A stretch of DNA of 64,000 bases from Xanthobacteraceae bacterium (GCA_023954195.1 JAMLIK010000002.1:806001-870000); one strand, 5' to 3'. Positions 26,655 to 37,005 are shown, numbered from the stretch's first letter. Made by a program: numbers and translations. The notes: generated from the letters alone by a model not told the origin.

Positions 26655-26777
26655 GTGCCTCGGGCGCGCTGCGGCACGAAGTGACGCTGCGCAGAACCGG
26701 GGCCGTTCCAGCGACAGTGTTCGCGACGGTCCCGGTTCAGCGACGCAGCGTTACATGCTGCATCGCGCCCGGGACAT
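26655..26777. repeat. Long imperfect inverted repeat, CGGGCGCG family
   Basis: The left arm begins CTCGGGCGCGCTGCGGCAC and ends GCGCAGAACCGGGG; the right arm, read backwards, begins CCCGGGCGCGATGCAGCAT and ends GCTGAACCGGGACCG. The arms are about 45 bases with several mismatches and a 25-base centre. A second copy with the same arms is at 58476-58604. It does not look coding. It follows the stop of the DMT gene. Confidence 0.75.
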
Positions 26778-26926
26778 GCGGAGAGTGACGGCCGAACCCG
26801 GCAGTTTCTCCAAAGCCTGTTAGAGCATCATCCCTGACGGCATGCCGATACAATCCGAGGGTGCCGACAATTTGCGCTTGCTGTGCTTCGGGTCAACAAA
26901 GATCGCGCTTCTCGTACCGCAAGCAA

Positions 26927-26951
26927 AAGGGACGCCCTGAGGGCGTCCCTT
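26927..26951 (-). terminator. Rho-independent terminator of the peroxiredoxin gene
   Basis: A perfect 11-bp stem (AAGGGACGCCC/GGGCGTCCCTT) with a three-base loop lies 28 bases after the leftward peroxiredoxin stop. On the minus strand the stem is followed by TTGCTTGCGG after its T-rich foot. Confidence 0.8.
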
Positions 26952-26978
26952 GAGGCATTGCCTGGCGGTTGGGTGCCG

Positions 26979-27638
26979 TTATTGCGGCTGCGCGACAATG
27001 CGGAAATATGGTTTCGGCGATTTCCAGCCGGCGGGGAATTTCTTGCGGGCTTCCTCCTCCGGCACCGCGGCCGAGAAGAACACGTCGTCGCCCTGTTTCC
27101 AGTCGGACGGCGTCGAGACGCCGTGCTTGGCGGTGAGTTGCAGCGAGTCGATGGCGCGCAGCACTTCCTGCCAGTTGCGGCCCGTGCTCATCGGATAGAT
27201 CAGCACCAGCTTGAGCTTCTTGTCCGGACCGATCACGAAGATGTTGCGGACGGTCTGGTTGTCGGCGGGCGTGCGCGCGTTGACGTCGCCCGAGGTCGAG
27301 GCCGGCAACATGCCGTAGAGCTTGGCGACGTTGAAATCGACGTCGGCGATCAGCGGATAATTCGGCGCGACGCCCTGCGTCTCCTCGATGTCCTTGGCCC
27401 ACAAATGATGCTTGTCGGTGGGATCGACGCTGATGCCGATCAGCTTGACGCCGCGCTTGTCGAACTCCGGCTTGAGCCGGGCGACGGCGCCGAGTTCGGT
27501 GGTGCAGACCGGGGTGAAGTCCTTCGGATGCGAGAAGAACAGGCCCCAGCTGTCGCCGAGCCATTTGTGGAAGCTGATGTGGCCTTCGGTGCTTTCGGCT
27601 TCGAAGTCGGGTGCTGTGGCACCAATGGAAAGAGTCAT
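26979..27638 (-). CDS. 1-Cys peroxiredoxin (Prx6 type)
   Basis: From ATG 27638, behind a GAGG site, the protein has 219 residues. FFSHPKDFTPVCTTELG carries the peroxidatic Cys45. RLKPEFDKRGVKLIGISVDP and the extended carboxy domain (GRNWQEVLRAIDSLQLT, GWKSPKPYFRIV) identify the Prx6 group, which uses one Cys and an external thiol. No second conserved Cys is seen. It detoxifies peroxides in the cytoplasm. Confidence 0.93.
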   Translation of the reverse strand: MTLSIGATAPDFEAESTEGHISFHKWLGDSWGLFFSHPKDFTPVCTTELGAVARLKPEFDKRGVKLIGISVDPTDKHHLWAKDIEETQGVAPNYPLIADVDFNVAKLYGMLPASTSGDVNARTPADNQTVRNIFVIGPDKKLKLVLIYPMSTGRNWQEVLRAIDSLQLTAKHGVSTPSDWKQGDDVFFSAAVPEEEARKKFPAGWKSPKPYFRIVAQPQ

Positions 27639-28009
27639 CGTCACGTCCTCGTGTCTCAAGTTGTTCTTGGATGCGAGAAATATAGGGCGCGCGAAAATCG
27701 AACGGAACCGGTTGCGAAAAAGGATAATATGGTTCTCCGGATCGCGTGGCCGGCAGTGGTTTCGTTTTGGCCGGCGCTTGCGCCATCGAATTAACGCCTA
27801 CGGCGATCTGCCGCATCTTGCCCCGAGAATGCCGCGACCGCGCCCCACCCGCGCCGGAACGGGCTGCGATGGCTTGAACCGTGATCCGCGCTGCGGCGAC
27901 AAACGCTCGGTTAGGCAAGTTCAAATGCCACCCGGCGGCTTGTCGAATTCTTAACGAACGATTCACGCCCGCGTGGAATTGCTGGTCCGTCATAGAAGCG
28001 AGAAACGCC
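27639..28009. other. Intergenic stretch without a supported gene
   Basis: Between the divergent peroxiredoxin and the hypothetical gene at 28010 there is 371 bases of DNA with several short overlapping frames but none with a ribosome site or family similarity. A short AT-richer patch (27700-27730) may hold promoter elements of the peroxiredoxin gene, but no convincing boxes were found. Confidence 0.5.
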
Positions 28010-28624
28010 ATGCCTTCCGTCAACACGTCCGCCGTCGATGCCTTTTCCGCCGACTCCCGTTCCGCCGCCGCTCCGACCCCGATCGATATCGCCGCCATCG
28101 TCGATCGCGAGGCCGTCGTCGCGGCGCTGGCCATGGTGCGGGACGGCGTGATTACCGGCGAGGGACCGACGGCGCGGGGGCGCGTGCATTTCTCCCGCGC
28201 GCTCGACGCCCAGGACGTCGATTGGTGCGTGCGTATCCTCACCGCCACCGCGATCGACGACGTGCCGGTGAGCCGCGACGAAGCCGAGGCGCTGTTCGAA
28301 ATCAACGACGCCAGCGCCGACCGCCTCGACCAGGGATTGTTCGATGATCTTCTGGCCAAGGCGGTGGTGCATCACGCCGCCTCCGCGTCCGGCCTGCCGG
28401 TGCCGCCGCGCGCCGTGGCGCTGTCGCCGAACACCGCCATCGAGAGCTGGGCCCCGACGCGGGCCGTGGGCGTCAACCTCGAAGTGCTGGAATGGATATC
28501 CGGCCAGATGCGCGGCAAGCGCCGCTACAGCCGCGCGCTGATGACGCTGGCCGCGTTGCTGGTGGGCGCCGCGACCCTGCCGATGGTGCAGCAGGTGCCG
28601 GGAATGCTCGACCTCGGCATGTGA
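28010..28624 (+). CDS. Conserved-type hypothetical protein with C-terminal membrane segment
   Basis: The 204-residue protein has a Ser/Ala-rich start, an acidic helical middle (IAAIVDREAVVAALAMVRDGVIT; DVPVSRDEAEALFEINDASADRLDQGLFDDLLAKAVVHHAA) and one hydrophobic segment near 180-195 (ALMTLAALLVGAATLPMVQQV). The EINDA-type acidic middle hints at a calcium- or tellurite-resistance-like helical domain, but this is not enough for a family call. A strong terminator follows. Confidence 0.65.
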   Translation: MPSVNTSAVDAFSADSRSAAAPTPIDIAAIVDREAVVAALAMVRDGVITGEGPTARGRVHFSRALDAQDVDWCVRILTATAIDDVPVSRDEAEALFEINDASADRLDQGLFDDLLAKAVVHHAASASGLPVPPRAVALSPNTAIESWAPTRAVGVNLEVLEWISGQMRGKRRYSRALMTLAALLVGAATLPMVQQVPGMLDLGM

Positions 28625-28646
28625 TCCTGGACCGACGGTGTTCGAG

Positions 28647-28673
28647 CGGCGGGGTTCCGGCCCCGCCGTTTTT
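28647..28673 (+). terminator. Rho-independent terminator
   Basis: An 8-bp stem CGGCGGGG/CCCCGCCG with a six-base loop is followed by TTTTTGTT. It lies 23 bases after the stop of the hypothetical gene that ends at 28624. Confidence 0.85.
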
Positions 28674-28690
28674 GTTGCCTGGCGGCCATA

Positions 28691-28925
28691 GCGTTTTCGA
28701 GCAAAGTGGAATCCGGTTCGCGTGAAGAAAACGCGTCAAACCAAGACTTTAAATGTCTCCCACTTTTGACGAAATTATCCAGCGTCATGCCCGGACTTGA
28801 TCCGGGCATCCATCTCTTTTGAAATGATGGATTGCCGGGTCAAGCCCGGCAATGACGTTTCCATCAAAAACGAAAACGCTCAAAGAGCCCCGCTCCGAAT
28901 TCCATCGGTGCGGAAAAGGCTCAAA
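28691..28925. repeat. GCGTTTTC-type repeat interrupted by a second palindromic repeat
   Basis: The first part (28691-28740) runs GCGTTTTCGAGCAAAGTGG to AAAACGCGTCAAA and matches 52331-52380 almost base for base. The last part (28886-28920), with AGAGCCCCGCTCCGAATTCC and TCGGTGCGG, matches 52391-52422. In the 52-kb copy these parts are about 10 bases apart; here about 145 bases lie between, containing the REP-like palindrome at 28772-28857. The element is therefore nested. Confidence 0.75.
28772..28857. repeat. REP-like palindrome, CGTCATGCCCGG family
   Basis: The left arm (CGTCATGCCCGGACTTGATC...GGGCATCCATC) and right arm (GATGGATTGCCGGGTC...CCCGGCAATGACG) are complementary overall, and each arm is itself a small hairpin. 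A second copy is at 54118-54214, including the shared leader CTTTTGACG. This kind of element is well known in Bradyrhizobium-group genomes. Confidence 0.8.
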
Positions 28926-29039
28926 TGCGCCTTCCCCCGTCGTGACGGAATTGTTACGACGGCTCCGTCGTGCCAGATTGGGAGGGGTGGCCGGCACAGG
29001 CCCATCTCCAGATTCACCCTCCAGGTTGCAAAACAGCGC

Positions 29040-31058
<2,019 letters not shown>

Positions 31059-31067
31059 GGCCGGACC

Positions 31068-31931
31068 ATGGCGTGGCGAACCCGGCGCGAGGCGTTGCGG
31101 GCGACCCTCGCGGGGCCGACTTGCGTCCGCCCGGCGTCGGTGCATGACGCGCTCTCGATCCGGATCGCCGAGGACATCGGCTTCGAGGTCGGGATGCTGG
31201 GCGGCTCGGTGGCGTCGCTGGCGGTGCTGGGCGATCCCGACCTGACCCTGATTACCCTGACCGAACTCGCCGAGCAGGTGCGGCGGATGTCGCGCGCCGC
31301 CTCCCTGCCGGTGCTGGTCGACGCCGACCACGGCTACGGCAACGCCCTCAACGTGCGCCGCACCGTCGAGGAGCTGGACGCCGCCGGCGCGGCCGGGTTG
31401 ACCATCGAGGACACGTTGCTGCCGCAAGAATTCGCCCACGCCAAGCCCCGGCTGATTTCGCTGGAGGAGGGCGTCGGCAAGATGAAGGCGGCGCTGGATG
31501 GCCGCCGCGATCCGTCGCTGGTGGTGATCGGCCGCACCGGCGCCGCCGGCATCAGCTCGATCGCCGACGCTGTCGCCCGCGCGCGGGCCTATGAGGCCGC
31601 CGGCGTCGACGCGCTGTTCTTCACCGGCATCAAGTCCCGCGCCGATCTGGAGACCATCGTGGCCGCGACCCGGCTGCCGATCCTGCTCGGCAGTCCGGGC
31701 GAGGCCATCGCCGACTTCGATTATCTCGCCGGCCAGCGGGTGCGGATCGCGGTGCAGGGTCATGCGCCGATCGCCGCCGCCGTTCAGGCGATTTACGAGA
31801 CGCTTCAGGCGATTCATCAGGGAACGCCGACCAAGCAATTGAAAAATATCGCATCTGCCGATCTGATGGCGCGTGTCGGACGGACCCGTCTGTTCGCCCG
31901 CCGCGCGGCGGATTTCCTTGGGCTGACATAA
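31068..31931 (+). CDS. Oxaloacetate decarboxylase, PEP mutase/isocitrate lyase superfamily (PA4872 type)
   Basis: The 287-residue protein has VRPASVHDALSIRIAEDIGFEVGMLGGSVASL, LPVLVDADHGYGNALNVRRTVEELDAAGAAGLTIEDTLLPQ (metal-binding Asp and Glu residues) and VVIGRTGAAG. The GMLGGSVASLAVLGDPD pattern is that of the soluble oxaloacetate decarboxylases in HAMAP. It converts oxaloacetate to pyruvate. It lies nine bases after pccA, so the two are probably cotranscribed. Confidence 0.88.
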   Translation: MAWRTRREALRATLAGPTCVRPASVHDALSIRIAEDIGFEVGMLGGSVASLAVLGDPDLTLITLTELAEQVRRMSRAASLPVLVDADHGYGNALNVRRTVEELDAAGAAGLTIEDTLLPQEFAHAKPRLISLEEGVGKMKAALDGRRDPSLVVIGRTGAAGISSIADAVARARAYEAAGVDALFFTGIKSRADLETIVAATRLPILLGSPGEAIADFDYLAGQRVRIAVQGHAPIAAAVQAIYETLQAIHQGTPTKQLKNIASADLMARVGRTRLFARRAADFLGLT

Positions 31932-31932
31932 C

Positions 31933-32226
31933 GTGACGACGGTCCACGTTTCGATTCGCGGTCGGGTGCAGGGCGTCGGCTATCGCGCCTGGACGGCGGA
32001 CGAAGCGCGGCGCAGAGGGCTCGCGGGCTGGGTGCGCAACCGCCGCGACGGCAGCGTGGAGGCGGTGTTTTCCGGCGCCGGGGACGTGGTGGCGGACATG
32101 CTCGCGGCCTGCCGCCGCGGCCCGTCGCTGGCGCGGGTCGAGGCGGTGGAGGCGAGCCCGGCCGGCGACGACGTGCTGGACCTGCGCGCTGCGGGCGAGC
32201 CGTTTTCACTTCTTCCGACACTTTAG
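31933..32226 (+). CDS. acyP: Acylphosphatase
   Basis: GTG at 31933 directly follows the previous stop. The 97-residue protein carries VSIRGRVQGVGYRAW, with the catalytic Arg, and GWVRNRRDGSVEAVFSG, with the catalytic Asn. It hydrolyses acyl phosphates. It is the third gene of a short run after pccA. Confidence 0.93.
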   Translation: MTTVHVSIRGRVQGVGYRAWTADEARRRGLAGWVRNRRDGSVEAVFSGAGDVVADMLAACRRGPSLARVEAVEASPAGDDVLDLRAAGEPFSLLPTL

Positions 32227-32250
32227 GATTTTCGATCAAAGCGCTGATAT

Positions 32251-32964
32251 TCAATATTTGTCTGTGCCTGTCATCGTCGGCCCAAACAGCGCCTCGAACG
32301 CCTGCCGCAGCGCGACGTCGACGTCCTCCATCGTCGCCAGATGGCCGAGATCGACCAGGCTGGTGACGCCATAGCGCGAGTCTTTGATGCCGCATGGCAC
32401 GATGGCGTCGAAATGGCTCAGATCCGGCTCGACATTGATGGCGATGCCGTGCAGCGACACCCAGCGCCTGAGCCGGACTCCGATGGCGGCGATCTTGTCC
32501 TCGAAGCCGGGGCCCTTGTCCGGCCGCGCCACCCAGACCCCGACGCGGTCCTCGCGCCGCTCGCCCTTGACGCTGAAGGCGGCCAGGGTCCGGACGATCA
32601 GCGCCTCAAGGCTCGCGACATAGGCCCGTACGTCGGGGTGTCGGCGCTTGAGGTCGAGCATCAGGTAGGCCACCCGCTGCCCCGGCCCGTGATAGGTCAG
32701 TTGCCCGCCGCGCCCGGTCCGGAACAGCGGGAACCGGCGCTCCAGAAGATCGCCGTCGCGACCGCTGGTGCCCGAGGTGTAGAGCGGCGGGTGTTCCAGC
32801 AGCCACACCAATTCCGGCGCATCGCCGGCGGCGATGGCGGCGGCGCGGGCCTCCATGGCGGCGACGGCGTCGGGGTAGGCGACCGGCGCGGCGGCGATTC
32901 GCCATTCCACCGGCGTGGCCCCGGACAACGGCATCAGGTCGAGATCGTCGCGGCTGTTAACCAT
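32251..32964 (-). CDS. lipB: Octanoyltransferase LipB
   Basis: The 237-residue protein has [64 protein letters not shown] and [19 protein letters not shown], including the catalytic Lys of K-I-A-A-I-G and Cys of PCGI. It moves octanoyl from ACP to lipoyl domains. The gene converges on acyP and is divergent from fliN. Confidence 0.96.
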   Translation of the reverse strand: MVNSRDDLDLMPLSGATPVEWRIAAAPVAYPDAVAAMEARAAAIAAGDAPELVWLLEHPPLYTSGTSGRDGDLLERRFPLFRTGRGGQLTYHGPGQRVAYLMLDLKRRHPDVRAYVASLEALIVRTLAAFSVKGERREDRVGVWVARPDKGPGFEDKIAAIGVRLRRWVSLHGIAINVEPDLSHFDAIVPCGIKDSRYGVTSLVDLGHLATMEDVDVALRQAFEALFGPTMTGTDKY

Positions 32965-32971
32965 CGGCTAA
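32957..32971 (+). promoter_or_regulatory. CtrA-like binding site upstream of fliN
   Basis: TTAA, seven bases, then CTAA (TTAACCATCGGCTAA) differs by one base from the alphaproteobacterial CtrA consensus TTAA-N7-TTAA. It overlaps the lipB start and lies 56 bases before the preferred fliN start. CtrA often controls flagellar genes. It rests on a single short match. Confidence 0.35.
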
Positions 32972-33026
32972 CCATAAGCTGGTGGGATGGCGTCGGTCAT
33001 TCTGCATGTGGTGGGCGTGGGTTCCG

Positions 33027-33269
33027 GTGCCAACTCTCGAAAAAGTCAGCGTCGATCTGATGGTCGTTCTGGGGACGACGTCAATGCCGATCCATCAGGT
33101 GATGCGCCTGAGCCGCGGCGCCATCATCGAACTCGACGTCACCGAGCAGGACGAGGTCAGGATATTGGCCAATAACCTGCCGATCGCCAGCGGCGTGGTC
33201 GCGGTGGACGGCAACCGGATCGCGGTCGAGGTCAAGCGAATGCTGCCGCGCGCGCCTGATCGCAGGTAA
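33027..33269 (+). CDS. fliN: Flagellar motor switch protein FliN (short, SpoA domain)
   Basis: GTG at 33027 gives 80 residues beginning VPTLEKVSVDLMVVLGTTSMPIHQVMRLSRGAIIEL, followed by VRILANNLPIASGVVAVDGNRIAVEVKRML, the FliN/FliM carboxy SpoA domain. An upstream GTG at 32982 would add 15 residues unlike the family. The protein forms part of the flagellar C ring. No other flagellar genes are nearby, which is usual for this stand-alone copy next to lipB in the group. Confidence 0.85.
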   Translation: MPTLEKVSVDLMVVLGTTSMPIHQVMRLSRGAIIELDVTEQDEVRILANNLPIASGVVAVDGNRIAVEVKRMLPRAPDRR

Positions 33270-33355
33270 GCCGCGCACGGCTCTTGTCCGCTCAGGTTTG
33301 ATTTGTTACACGAGCGCCGTCGAGACGGTCGGCCGACGCTGGTGACCCTCGACAT

Positions 33356-33440
33356 GCGCTCGTGGCGGAATTGGTAGACGCGCTGCCTTGAGGTGGCAGT
33401 GAGTAACATCGTGGGGGTTCGAGTCCCTCCGAGCGCACCA
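33356..33440 (+). tRNA. tRNA-Leu(GAG)
   Basis: The 85-base sequence folds as a class II tRNA: acceptor GCGCTCG/CGAGCGC, D arm with GGCGGAATTGGTAGACGC, anticodon stem CTGCC/GGCAG around TTGAGGT (anticodon GAG), a long variable arm, T loop GTTCGAGTC in GGGGGTTCGAGTCCCTC, discriminator A and encoded CCA. Confidence 0.97.
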
Positions 33441-33480
33441 CCCCGACATTTCGGAAAACCCTCTGTCGCGGCGTCCGGTG

Positions 33481-33774
33481 CTACCGGTCGACGTTGACGA
33501 CCGCGCCAGTGCGCGCGTCGACATCGACTTCCATATAGCCGCCAGCGACGTCATAGCCCTCGATCTGCCACTCATCGCCCCATCGGTTGGTGCTCGAGAC
33601 CGAAACCAGCCCGATCTGGTTGGCGATATCGACCGCCGTCTGAAGCGGGATCGACGCTGCTTGAGCGTAGACCGGGATCGCCGGCCTCTCGATATACGCC
33701 ATGTCGGCGGCCGAGGCAGGACCTGCGAGGCCGATCGCGGCCAGCGCAATAATGGGGATCAGGTGGTTTCGCAT
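33481..33774 (-). CDS. Exported PepSY-domain protein
   Basis: ATG at 33774 gives 97 residues with a signal peptide (MRNHLIPIIALAAIGLAGPASA). The mature part has IPLQTAVDIANQIGLVSV, WQIEGYDVAGGYMEVDVDARTGAVVNVDR, the PepSY pattern. Such domains bind or inhibit peptidases or act at the envelope. Upstream in-frame codons to 33882 are not preferred because they would bury the signal. Confidence 0.85.
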   Translation of the reverse strand: MRNHLIPIIALAAIGLAGPASAADMAYIERPAIPVYAQAASIPLQTAVDIANQIGLVSVSSTNRWGDEWQIEGYDVAGGYMEVDVDARTGAVVNVDR

Positions 33775-33918
33775 GACGGTTCTCCAACTCGATGCCAGTC
33801 GCGCCCGTCGGCGACGGGCGCGGTCGGCGTCAAGCGAGAACGTCCGGCGGCGAAGTGGTGTTCCGATTCGCCACGTGACCATTTCCGGGCGATGGCGTGG
33901 CGGGAAACGGGTAGAGCG

Positions 33919-35238
33919 TTAGCGTTGCAGAATTGTCGACGGGATCACGTCGGGGAGAGCGGTCGGCCGCGTTCCAAAGGTGTGGCGCGGCTCGCCGCCG
34001 GCCTCGGCGGCACGGGGCGCGCGGGAAAGCGGTGTCGCGGCCGGGACCGGACCGTGCGGGGAGGCCAGTCTGACGGCGGGCGAGAGGCCGTGGCTCGCGG
34101 CGGCCGCCCTCTCTGGTCGCGCGAAGATGCTTTGCGAGGGCACCGGCAAGGCGAGAAGGTTGTTGGCGGTGTTGAGGGCGGCATGGAACGGCGCCGTCGA
34201 TTGCAGCGGCCCGGTCGCCGCGGCGTGCCCGTCATCCGCCCGGCGGATGGCGGCGGGGAGATCGAGGTCGCGCAGCCGGCCGCCATAAAGGTCGGAGTCG
34301 GACAGCGCCGGTCCCGGCAACGTCGCGGTCGAGACGAACAGGAATTTCGGCACGCGCGGCCAATGCGCCATGGCGACGCTGGCCGCCGGCGGATGGATGT
34401 ACCATTCGCGCGGTTCGGTCGGCGTCGCCGGTCGGCCGGGGGCTGCCGGCACCACATGGACGATGCGGTAGCCGCGCTCCTTCAGCGTTTGCAGGATGCG
34501 CGGCAGCGCCGCCACGGTGCGCGGCTGGATGTCGTGCAGCAGCAGGATGCCGCGTCCCTTCGCCTCGATCCGCGCGATCGCGCGGCTGTAGACCTGATCC
34601 GGCGTGATGTGCAGCCAGTCGTCGGCGGGAAAATCCGCGCTCCACGACTGGATGCCCTTCGACGCCAGATAGTCCTCCATCACCTCGCCGCGACGCAAGC
34701 CCGGCACCCGGAAGAACGGCGCCACCGCCGAGGGGTCGCCGAGCGCCTCGGCGGTGTGCCGGATACCGTCGTCGATCTCCTGCCGGATGCGCTCGGGCGA
34801 CATCTTGTTGAAATGCAGCGGGTGGTTTTCGCTATGGGTGCCGATCGAGTGCCCGGCGGCGCGCAGCTTGCGCACGCCCTCGGGAAACTGGCGCGCCATC
34901 CGCCCGATGATGAAAAACGTCGCCTTGACGCATTCCGAGGCCAGCGTTTGCAGCACCCGGTTGCTGTTTGCCGGCAGCGGCCCGTCGTCGAACGTCAGCA
35001 CCACCTCATGGTCCTTGAGCGGCAGTGTCTGTCGGTACTGCATGGTGCCGATCAGCGGATGCTCGGTGGGATCGACCACCAGCGTGCGCGAAGTCCCGAG
35101 CGCGTTCGGGTTGCCGGGGCAGCCGGTCGCGGCGTGGGCGGCGAGGCCCGTGCTTGCCAGCAAGCCGAGCCAGATGCCGAGCGCGGCGGCGCGGTGACCG
35201 GGTAGGGCGAAGCTTACGGCCTTCGGAATGGGAAACAT
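33919..35238 (-). CDS. Polysaccharide deacetylase with long C-terminal extension
   Basis: ATG 35238 follows an AAGG site and gives 439 residues; ATG 35271 would add 11. A signal or anchor segment (ALGIWLGLLASTGLAAHA) precedes the NodB domain: VVLTFDDGPLPANSNRVL, THSENHPLHF with metal-binding His residues, FFRVPGLRRGE, and GILLLHDIQPRT. The last about 170 residues are Ala/Pro-rich and without a domain. It removes acyl groups from an envelope or exported polysaccharide, probably in the periplasm. Confidence 0.85.
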   Translation of the reverse strand: MFPIPKAVSFALPGHRAAALGIWLGLLASTGLAAHAATGCPGNPNALGTSRTLVVDPTEHPLIGTMQYRQTLPLKDHEVVLTFDDGPLPANSNRVLQTLASECVKATFFIIGRMARQFPEGVRKLRAAGHSIGTHSENHPLHFNKMSPERIRQEIDDGIRHTAEALGDPSAVAPFFRVPGLRRGEVMEDYLASKGIQSWSADFPADDWLHITPDQVYSRAIARIEAKGRGILLLHDIQPRTVAALPRILQTLKERGYRIVHVVPAAPGRPATPTEPREWYIHPPAASVAMAHWPRVPKFLFVSTATLPGPALSDSDLYGGRLRDLDLPAAIRRADDGHAAATGPLQSTAPFHAALNTANNLLALPVPSQSIFARPERAAAASHGLSPAVRLASPHGPVPAATPLSRAPRAAEAGGEPRHTFGTRPTALPDVIPSTILQR

Positions 35239-35279
35239 CAAAAATCGCCTTGTCGTCGGTAAATGATCCATCCTGACGA

Positions 35280-36134
35280 TCAACGTCGGCTTAACGGTGC
35301 GCCATGCGCCGCCGCGCCGCTCGCGGCGGTGTTGCGCACCGCATCCGCCGCCGGCGCGATATGCACTATCCGGTAGCCGTGTTCGCGCAGATAGCGCAGG
35401 AAGGCGGGCAACATTGCGGCGGTCTGGGCGCGCGGGTCATGCAGCAGCAGGATGCCCTTGCGGATCGTCTCCAGCCGTCGGGTCAGGAGCTTGAGCTGCG
35501 CCTCAGGCGTCATCGGCTCCCAGTCGCTGGCCCAGAAATCGGCGCCGAATGCCGCATAGTTCTTCGACTGGACGTAGCCGAGCAATTCGGGCGTCGACTC
35601 GAAATACGGGAAGCGGAAGAACGGCGCGGCCGGCGCGTGGCCGGCGAGCGCCGCCTGGTCGGCCGCGATGCCGCGGTCGATTTCCTCCTTGGCGGCGGTG
35701 AGGCCGATCCGCGCCAGATAGCGGTGCGACCAGCTATGATGGCCGATCGTGTGACCCTCGGCGGCGATCCGCTGCACCATCGCCGGCATCTCCCGCGCGC
35801 TCTTGCCGACCAGGAAGAACGTCGCGCGCACGCATTCGTCGCGCAGCGCCTTCAGGACGGCGGGCGTGGTCGCGGCCGGGCCGTCGTCGAAAGTCAGCAC
35901 GATTTCCTTGTCGGCGAGCGGCAGCGTCTGCGGATAGCTCTTGGTGCCGACGCGCGGATATTGCGCGGGATCCACGGTGAGCACGCGCGCGGTGCCGAGC
36001 GTTCCGGGGCGCGGACACGCCGCCGCTTGGGCCGTCGCCCCCAGCGACAGCAAGGCGAGCAAGGCGAGCATCGCGGCGCGGCGCGGCGTCGGTTGCCCCG
36101 GCAGGGTGAATGGCGTGCGATGCCGACTTGTCAT
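35280..36134 (-). CDS. Polysaccharide deacetylase
   Basis: The 284-residue exported protein has a signal peptide (AAMLALLALLSLGATAQA) and the NodB domain: IVLTFDDGPAATTPAVLKAL, GHHSWSHRYL, FFRFPYFESTPELL and GILLLHDPRAQTAAMLPAFLRYLREHGYRIVHIAP. It is a paralogue of the gene just downstream and shares the CP-G-x-L-G-T-x-R-x-L-x-V-D-P start of the mature part. The two genes are probably cotranscribed. Confidence 0.88.
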   Translation of the reverse strand: MTSRHRTPFTLPGQPTPRRAAMLALLALLSLGATAQAAACPRPGTLGTARVLTVDPAQYPRVGTKSYPQTLPLADKEIVLTFDDGPAATTPAVLKALRDECVRATFFLVGKSAREMPAMVQRIAAEGHTIGHHSWSHRYLARIGLTAAKEEIDRGIAADQAALAGHAPAAPFFRFPYFESTPELLGYVQSKNYAAFGADFWASDWEPMTPEAQLKLLTRRLETIRKGILLLHDPRAQTAAMLPAFLRYLREHGYRIVHIAPAADAVRNTAASGAAAHGAPLSRR

Positions 36135-36312
36135 GACCGATCACCGGATGGATCCGGCGGTGTTCCGCGCCGGTCGCGTGGTCCATAGCGTCTCGGCCAC
36201 GGCGCCGGAATAGCCGCCGTCAAAAAAACCGCCGGCGTGGCGGCGGCGCATCGTTCATCGCGCCTTAACGCGCATCGGCGACCATGGCGAAGCGAGACCG
36301 GGGCGAGCGGGG

Positions 36313-36633
36313 ATGGCGATGCGGCGGCTGCGTTTGAAGGCGGATGGGCGGATCGTCGAACTCCACGACGGCCGCGAAATTCCCCTCGCGCCGGTATTGC
36401 CGTCCGCTCCGCCGGTCGCGGCGGCATCCGCCGTCCCCGGCGTTCGCGACCTGCGCCGCCGCGCGCGGCTGACGCAGATCGAGTTCGCGGCGCGGCTCGG
36501 CGTGCCGGTCGACACCATCCGCAACTGGGAGCAGGGCAAGCGCCAGCCGCGCGGGCCGGCCCGCGCGCTGCTGGCGGTGATCGCGCACGCGCCGGAGACC
36601 GCGTTCGCCGCGCTCGACGGCCGCCGCGCCTGA
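36313..36633 (+). CDS. XRE-family helix-turn-helix protein
   Basis: The 106-residue protein has an amino-terminal segment (MRRLRLKADGRIVELHDGREIPLAP) and a helix-turn-helix RRRARLTQIEFAARLGVPVDTIRNWEQGKRQPRGPARALLAVIAHAP. This last part resembles HigA-type antitoxins, but no toxin gene is beside it. It is convergent with the DUF3253 gene. Confidence 0.8.
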   Translation: MAMRRLRLKADGRIVELHDGREIPLAPVLPSAPPVAAASAVPGVRDLRRRARLTQIEFAARLGVPVDTIRNWEQGKRQPRGPARALLAVIAHAPETAFAALDGRRA

Positions 36634-36640
36634 CGGCGCG

Positions 36641-36925
36641 TCAGTCCTGACGCGGCAGGCCCAACCGGTAGACGCCGCGAAAATCGTTCGGATCGGCGAT
36701 CTTGCCCTTGCGATAGATGACCAGCCGTCCGGCCCGCGCCAGATCGACGGCCGTGCGCCGGATCGGCGTCAGCAGCGCGTGCCACTCGCCACCACCGGCG
36801 ATGGCCGGCGCGATGGCTTGGGCGATCTCGGGCGCGCTCAGCGTCTTGCCGCCGGCGCGCGCCAGCGCGGCGAGCAGGGCCTGCTCCAGCGACGGCGCGG
36901 ATGTGGTCGAATCGGACAGGGACAT
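36641..36925 (-). CDS. DUF3253 family protein
   Basis: The 94-residue protein matches DUF3253: LEQALLAALARAGGKTLSAPEIAQAI, then ALLTPIRRTAVDLARAGRLVIYRKGKIADPNDFRGVYRLGLP. It looks like a small winged-helix protein. The function is unknown. Overlaps of starts with the GST gene do not occur; the two genes are divergent. Confidence 0.85.
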   Translation of the reverse strand: MSLSDSTTSAPSLEQALLAALARAGGKTLSAPEIAQAIAPAIAGGGEWHALLTPIRRTAVDLARAGRLVIYRKGKIADPNDFRGVYRLGLPRQD

Positions 36926-37005
36926 GCGCCCTGCATCGCGTATTGGCGCGGCGCGCGCAAGCCGTGGTAGTCATGGCGCGGATGGCTTTCGGGAAAGATC
37001 GCGCG

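Noticed and set aside
26638-26823. Short gene after the DMT transporter
   Set aside because: The frame covers the left arm and centre of a long inverted repeat and has no ribosome site.
36313-36925. HigBA-like toxin-antitoxin pair
   Set aside because: The XRE protein has no toxin partner; its neighbour is a convergent DUF3253 protein.
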